Position numbers and translations under genes: made by a program. The notes under the pieces were generated by a model. It was not told where the DNA came from. It worked only from the letters and a program-made list of their open reading frames with translations, and did not search any database. From G020354085 sp964482055 (GTDB taxonomy: Bacteria; Pseudomonadota; Gammaproteobacteria; Acidiferrobacterales; Sulfurifustaceae), in NCBI GenBank assembly GCA_964482055.1, contig CAYZVX010000093.1, forward strand, positions 1 through 8,880: a stretch of 8,880 nucleotides of DNA, written 5' to 3'. This document shows positions 5,961-8,880 of this stretch, piece by piece (positions within the stretch are counted from its first letter, which is position 1; every line of letters starts with the position of its first letter).

Positions 5961-7385
5961 TTACTTCACCACGGCGATTTTCATTGCGTTGGTGCCGCCC
6001 ATCACTCCGGTCAAGTCGCCCTTGGTGATGATGACCAGATCGCCGTCACGCACGGTGCCGCGGCGGCGCAACTCGTCGATCGCCGCGCGGTTGACGGTTG
6101 CATGATCGGAGGTCGTGATCTCGAAAGCGACCGGATACACGCCCCGGTAGAGCGTGACCTTTCTACGCGTCCGCAATTGGCCCGTCAAGGCGTAGATCGG
6201 AACGCCCGAGCTGATACGCGACATCCACAGCGGGGTAGACCCAGATTCCGTAAGGGCGGCGATGGCTTTCACCGCCAGATGGTTGGCCGTATACATCGCC
6301 GCCATGGCAATCGCCTCATCGACACGCTGGAAGGTCCGGTCCATGCGCTGGCGGGAGCGCAAGACCTCGAGCTCCTGCTCGGCCACCTTGCAGACCCGGT
6401 CCATCGCCGACACCGCCGCCACCGGGTGCTTGCCGGCGGCGGTTTCGGCCGACAGCATCACCGCGTCGGTGCCATCGATCACGGCGTTGGCCACGTCCGA
6501 GACCTCGGCACGAGTCGGGATCGCGTTCTCGATCATGGACTCCATCATCTGGGTCGCGGTAATGACGACCTTGTTGCGCTCACGTGCCATGCGGATGATG
6601 CGCTTCTGAATGGGCGGCACCGCGGCGTCGCCAATCTCCACACCGAGATCGCCGCGCGCGATCATCACGGCATCCGAAGCATCGATAATGGACTGGATGT
6701 TCTCGACCGCCTCGGCGCGCTCGATCTTGGCGATGACGCCGCCGTGTCCGCCGGCGGTGCGTAACAGCCCGCGTGCCTCATGCACATCCTCGGCGCTGCG
6801 CGGAAACGAGATGGCAATGTAGTCGGCCTCGATCTTGGCCGCGATCTTGATGTCCTGGCGGTCCTTGTCGGTCAGTGCCTTGGCCGACAGCCCCCCGCCC
6901 TGGCGGTTGATCCCCTTGTTGTTGCTGAGCTCGCCACCCACGACCACGCGACAACGCACGGCACTGCCCTCGACCTTGTCGACCCACAGCACAATGCGCC
7001 CGTCATCGAGCAACAAGGTGTTACCGCGGCTCACGTCCTCTGGCAGCTGCTTGTAGGTGACGCCGACGCGTTCCTGCGTTCCGGCATCGAGCGGGTAGTC
7101 GGCGTCGAGCACGAACGGGTCACCCTCGACCAACGTGATCGAGCCGGTCTTGAACCTGCCGATCCGGATCTTGGGGCCTTGCAGATCGACCAGCACACCG
7201 ACCTCGCGCCCGAAGGCCTTGGCACGCTCGCGCACCGCCTCCGCGCGGCGCTGGTGCACCTCGTGCAGATCGTGCGAGAAGTTGAGACGGGCAACATCGA
7301 TGCCGGCCTCGATCATCTTGTCGAGGACTTTCGGCTCGTCGGTCGCCGGACCGAGCGTGGCGACGATTTTTGTTCTACGCAGCAA
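5961..7385 (-). CDS. pyk: pyruvate kinase, PykA-like, TTG start
   Basis: Transfers phosphate from phosphoenolpyruvate to ADP, giving pyruvate and ATP. At 474 aa it is full length. Seen: LRRTKIVATLGPATD (2-16), ARLNFSHD (32-39), VDLQGPKIR (66-74), the substrate and metal motifs IAKIERAEAV and MIARGDLGVEIG, ITATQMMESMI, TRAEVSDVANAVIDGTDAVMLS and the C-terminal domain ending in TKGDLTGVMGGTNAMKIAVVK. It resembles E. coli PykA (AMP-activated) more than PykF. The segment D67-L-Q-G-P-K72-I-R-I75 carries Lys where K+-dependent enzymes have Glu117, plus the co-varying Leu, Gln and Ile, so K+-independence is predicted. The start codon is TTG 7385, set by AAGGAG 5 nt upstream; no ATG lies nearby in frame and the N-terminus aligns from this point. 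It sits between pgk and fba in the operon, supplying the exit from the CBB cycle to biosynthesis. Confidence 0.96.
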   Translation of the reverse strand: MLRRTKIVATLGPATDEPKVLDKMIEAGIDVARLNFSHDLHEVHQRRAEAVRERAKAFGREVGVLVDLQGPKIRIGRFKTGSITLVEGDPFVLDADYPLDAGTQERVGVTYKQLPEDVSRGNTLLLDDGRIVLWVDKVEGSAVRCRVVVGGELSNNKGINRQGGGLSAKALTDKDRQDIKIAAKIEADYIAISFPRSAEDVHEARGLLRTAGGHGGVIAKIERAEAVENIQSIIDASDAVMIARGDLGVEIGDAAVPPIQKRIIRMARERNKVVITATQMMESMIENAIPTRAEVSDVANAVIDGTDAVMLSAETAAGKHPVAAVSAMDRVCKVAEQELEVLRSRQRMDRTFQRVDEAIAMAAMYTANHLAVKAIAALTESGSTPLWMSRISSGVPIYALTGQLRTRRKVTLYRGVYPVAFEITTSDHATVNRAAIDELRRRGTVRDGDLVIITKGDLTGVMGGTNAMKIAVVK

Positions 7386-7390
7386 TTTAA

Positions 7391-7396
7391 CTCCTT
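7391..7396 (-). promoter_or_regulatory. Shine-Dalgarno that fixes the TTG start of pyk
   Basis: AAGGAG on the minus strand, 5 nt before TTG 7385 (spacer TTAAA). Good spacing and strength support a genuine TTG start. It lies just downstream of the palindromic element that fills the rest of the pgk-pyk spacer. Confidence 0.8.
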
Positions 7397-7399
7397 AGA

Positions 7400-7485
7400 A
7401 ACTCAACGCACAGGCGCAAGGACGCAGAGATTATCAATTCCATGAAACTGGATTTCTCTGCGCCTTCGCGTCTCCGCGTTGGGCT
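7400..7485. repeat. palindromic CGCAGAG-type intergenic element, copy A
   Basis: An imperfect inverted repeat of about 86 bp fills nearly all of the pgk-pyk spacer. The left arm (7400-7430) begins AACTCAACGCA and ends CGCAGAGA. The right arm (7453-7485) is its approximate reverse complement, with about 23 of 31 positions matching and several mismatches able to form G-U pairs in RNA. The central spacer is about 22 bp. Both arms contain degenerate iterations of CGCAGAG. The same element occurs at 8695-8787 in the same orientation. In mRNA it would form a long hairpin directly after the pgk stop codon. Confidence 0.85.
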
Positions 7486-7488
7486 GTT

Positions 7489-8670
7489 CTACTTCTTGGC
7501 CCGTTCTTCGAGTATCTCTACCGCCGGCAGCTTCTTGCCTTCGAGGAATTCCAGGAACGCGCCGCCGGCGGTCGAGATATACGACACCTTGTCGTAGATG
7601 TTGTACTTCTGGATGGCGGCGATGGTGTCGCCGCCGCCAGCGAGCGTGAAGGCCTTGGTCGCGGCAATCGCCTCGGCGATTCTCTTGGTGCCGGCACCGA
7701 ACTGGTCGAACTCGAACACGCCGACCGGACCGTTCCACACCACCGTACCGGCCTGCATGATGATGTCGGCGAGCTGCTGCGCGCTCTTCGGGCCGATGTC
7801 GAAGATCATGTCGTCGTCGGCCACCGCCGAGGCGTCCTTGATCACCGCCGGCTCATTGGCGTCGAACTTCTTGCCTACCACGACGTCGACCGCTATGGGG
7901 ATCGTTGCGCCGCGCTTCTGCATCTTCTCCATCAGGCTCTTCGCCACCGGAATCAAATCGGCTTCAGCGAGCGACTTGCCGATCTTCTTGCCCGCCGCCG
8001 CCAGGAAGGTGTTGGCGATGCCGCCGCCGACCACGAGCTGGTCGACCTTCTCCGAGAGCGACTCGAGCACGGTGAGCTTGGTCGAGACCTTGGAGCCGCC
8101 GACGATCGCGACCATCGGGCGCTTGGGGTTGGCGAGCGCCTTGTTGAGCGCGTCCAGCTCCTCCATGAGCAGGAGGCCGGCCGCCGCCACCGGCGCGAAC
8201 TTGGCGACCCCGTGGGTCGAGGCCTCGGCGCGGTGCGCGGTGCCGAAGGCGTCCATCACGAACACGTCGCAGAGCTTGGCGTACTTCTGCGCGGTTTCGT
8301 CGAGGTTCTTCTTCTCGCCCTTGTTGAAGCGCACGTTCTCGAGCAGCACCAATTCGCCTTCGGCGACGTCGAAACCGCCGTTCACCCAGTCCTTGATGAG
8401 CCGCACCGGCCGGCCGAGCTTCTTCGACAGGTCCTCAGCCACCGGCTTGAGCGAGTTCTCTTCCGAGTACTCGCCTTCGGTCGGGCGCCCCAGGTGCGAC
8501 ATCACCATGACCCGGGCGCCGGCCTTGAGGCAGTGGTTGAAGGTCGGCAGCGACGCGGTGATACGCGCATCCGAGGTGACTCTGCCATCCTTCACGGGGA
8601 CGTTGAGGTCGGCGCGAATCAGCACGCGCTTGCCCTTGAGGTCGAGATCGGTGAGCTTGATGACGGACAT
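7489..8670 (-). CDS. pgk: phosphoglycerate kinase
   Basis: Phosphorylates 3-phosphoglycerate with ATP to 1,3-bisphosphoglycerate, the step after RuBisCO, and the reverse in glycolysis; cytosolic monomer. The 393-aa length is normal. N-terminal domain: R19-A-D-L-N-V-P25 substrate site, MSHLGRPTEGEYSEENSL, LLENVRFNKGEKKN. C-terminal nucleotide domain: VGGSKVSTKL, VVWNGPVGVFEFDQF, G345-G-G-D-T-I-A-A and STAGGAFLEFLEGK. ATG 8670 follows AAGGA at a suitable distance. It is the second gene visible in the operon, after gap. It is separated from gap by 130 bp and from pyk by 103 bp, both spacers being largely occupied by related palindromic elements. In a Calvin-cycle context it could equally be named cbbK. 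Confidence 0.98.
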   Translation of the reverse strand: MSVIKLTDLDLKGKRVLIRADLNVPVKDGRVTSDARITASLPTFNHCLKAGARVMVMSHLGRPTEGEYSEENSLKPVAEDLSKKLGRPVRLIKDWVNGGFDVAEGELVLLENVRFNKGEKKNLDETAQKYAKLCDVFVMDAFGTAHRAEASTHGVAKFAPVAAAGLLLMEELDALNKALANPKRPMVAIVGGSKVSTKLTVLESLSEKVDQLVVGGGIANTFLAAAGKKIGKSLAEADLIPVAKSLMEKMQKRGATIPIAVDVVVGKKFDANEPAVIKDASAVADDDMIFDIGPKSAQQLADIIMQAGTVVWNGPVGVFEFDQFGAGTKRIAEAIAATKAFTLAGGGDTIAAIQKYNIYDKVSYISTAGGAFLEFLEGKKLPAVEILEERAKK

Positions 8671-8694
8671 GTTCGGTTCCTTAAAAACTTCGAA

Positions 8695-8787
8695 AACTCA
8701 ACGCAGAGACGCGGAGGCGCAGAGGATACGGACAATTCGATTTCGAAGAACCGATTTTCTCCGCGTCTCTGCGGCTCCGCGTTGGGC
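8695..8787. repeat. palindromic CGCAGAG-type intergenic element, copy B
   Basis: The second copy of the family, about 93 bp, in the gap-pgk spacer. The left arm at 8695-8725 opens with the same AACTCAACGCA as copy A (24 of 31 positions identical between left arms). The right arm at 8755-8787 shares the 13-nt CTCCGCGTTGGGC end with copy A. The loops are also related: both contain CAATTC, GAA and GAT followed by T-rich sequence. On the minus strand the closing arm is followed by TTGAGTTTTCGAAGTTTTT, so a weak attenuator role after gap is conceivable. Confidence 0.85.
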
Positions 8788-8800
8788 GGTTGTCTTTTTC

Positions 8801-8880
8801 TTACTTCGCCACGTGCTGCACGAAACGCAGCATGTTGCAGGTGTAGCCGTACTCGTTGTCGTACCAGGACACGACCTTGA
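8801..8880 (-). CDS. gap: glyceraldehyde-3-phosphate dehydrogenase, C-terminal end only
   Basis: Reading the minus strand from the window edge gives KVVSWYDNEYGYTCNMLRF and then VQHVAK and a TAA stop. The SWYDNEYGY motif is the hallmark C-terminal segment of GAPDH, which interconverts 1,3-bisphosphoglycerate and glyceraldehyde 3-phosphate using NAD(P)H. About 26 codons are visible; the catalytic cysteine and cofactor domain lie outside to the right. It is the upstream neighbour of pgk in the same direction, as in many proteobacterial gap-pgk-pyk-fba clusters, where tkt often precedes gap. NADH versus NADPH preference cannot be judged from this piece. Confidence 0.95.
   Translation of the reverse strand, partial: KVVSWYDNEYGYTCNMLRFVQHVAK

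Noticed and set aside
6780..7445. 221-residue plus-strand frame opposite pyk
   Set aside because: Shadow of the conserved pyruvate kinase frame.
7400..8787. CRISPR array or intrinsic terminators as explanations for the repeats
   Set aside because: There are only two copies over 1.3 kb, separated by pgk and lacking regular spacers, so no CRISPR. Long imperfect stems and the absence of a clean stem plus T tract (copy A ends GTTTCTAAGG) argue against ordinary terminators, though weak attenuation is possible.

Overview
The window looks like part of the chromosome of a GC-rich autotrophic proteobacterium, most likely a gammaproteobacterium (or betaproteobacterium) that fixes CO2 by the Calvin-Benson-Bassham (CBB) cycle. 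This is inferred from a form IA-like RuBisCO large subunit, a divergent CbbR regulator, a Calvin-type class II aldolase, a PykA-like pyruvate kinase and the gene order gap-pgk-pyk-fba. The run of 71 Ns suggests a scaffolded draft or metagenome assembly.

Layout, left to right. 1-758 (minus): 5' two-thirds or less of cbbL, interrupted by the N run at 192-262 and cut by the window edge. 759-940: divergent cbbL/cbbR control region, AT-rich, with LysR-type palindromes. 941-1906 (plus): cbbR. 1917-3593 and 3604-3987 (minus): a two-gene unit, a small four-helix membrane protein (GTG start) followed 10 bp later by a two-TM potassium channel with two RCK/TrkA-N domains. It converges on cbbR with only 10 bp between stop codons. 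4094-4492 (minus): a small CPCC-type cysteine-rich protein. 4493-4831: non-coding, ending in a strong intrinsic terminator for the operon to its right. 4832-8880 (minus): the carbon-metabolism operon, transcribed right to left as gap (C-terminal end only), pgk, pyk (TTG start), fba.

The pathway genes fit together. RuBisCO makes 3-phosphoglycerate, Pgk and GAPDH reduce it to triose phosphate, and aldolase condenses triose phosphates to fructose bisphosphate (and probably sedoheptulose bisphosphate) for RuBP regeneration. Pyruvate kinase is the drain to pyruvate and biosynthesis. CbbR would sense metabolic state and control cbbL, and possibly the second operon. The channel, its small partner and the CPCC protein have no evident metabolic link to CO2 fixation.

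No undescribed system such as a defence island, CRISPR array or mobile element is visible. The points that merit a second look are: two related palindromic elements filling the gap-pgk and pgk-pyk spacers; clustered LysR palindromes in the cbb control region; the K+-independent residue signature and TTG start of pyruvate kinase; the small-membrane-protein/K+ channel pair; and a mis-sized N gap that creates a false frameshift in cbbL.
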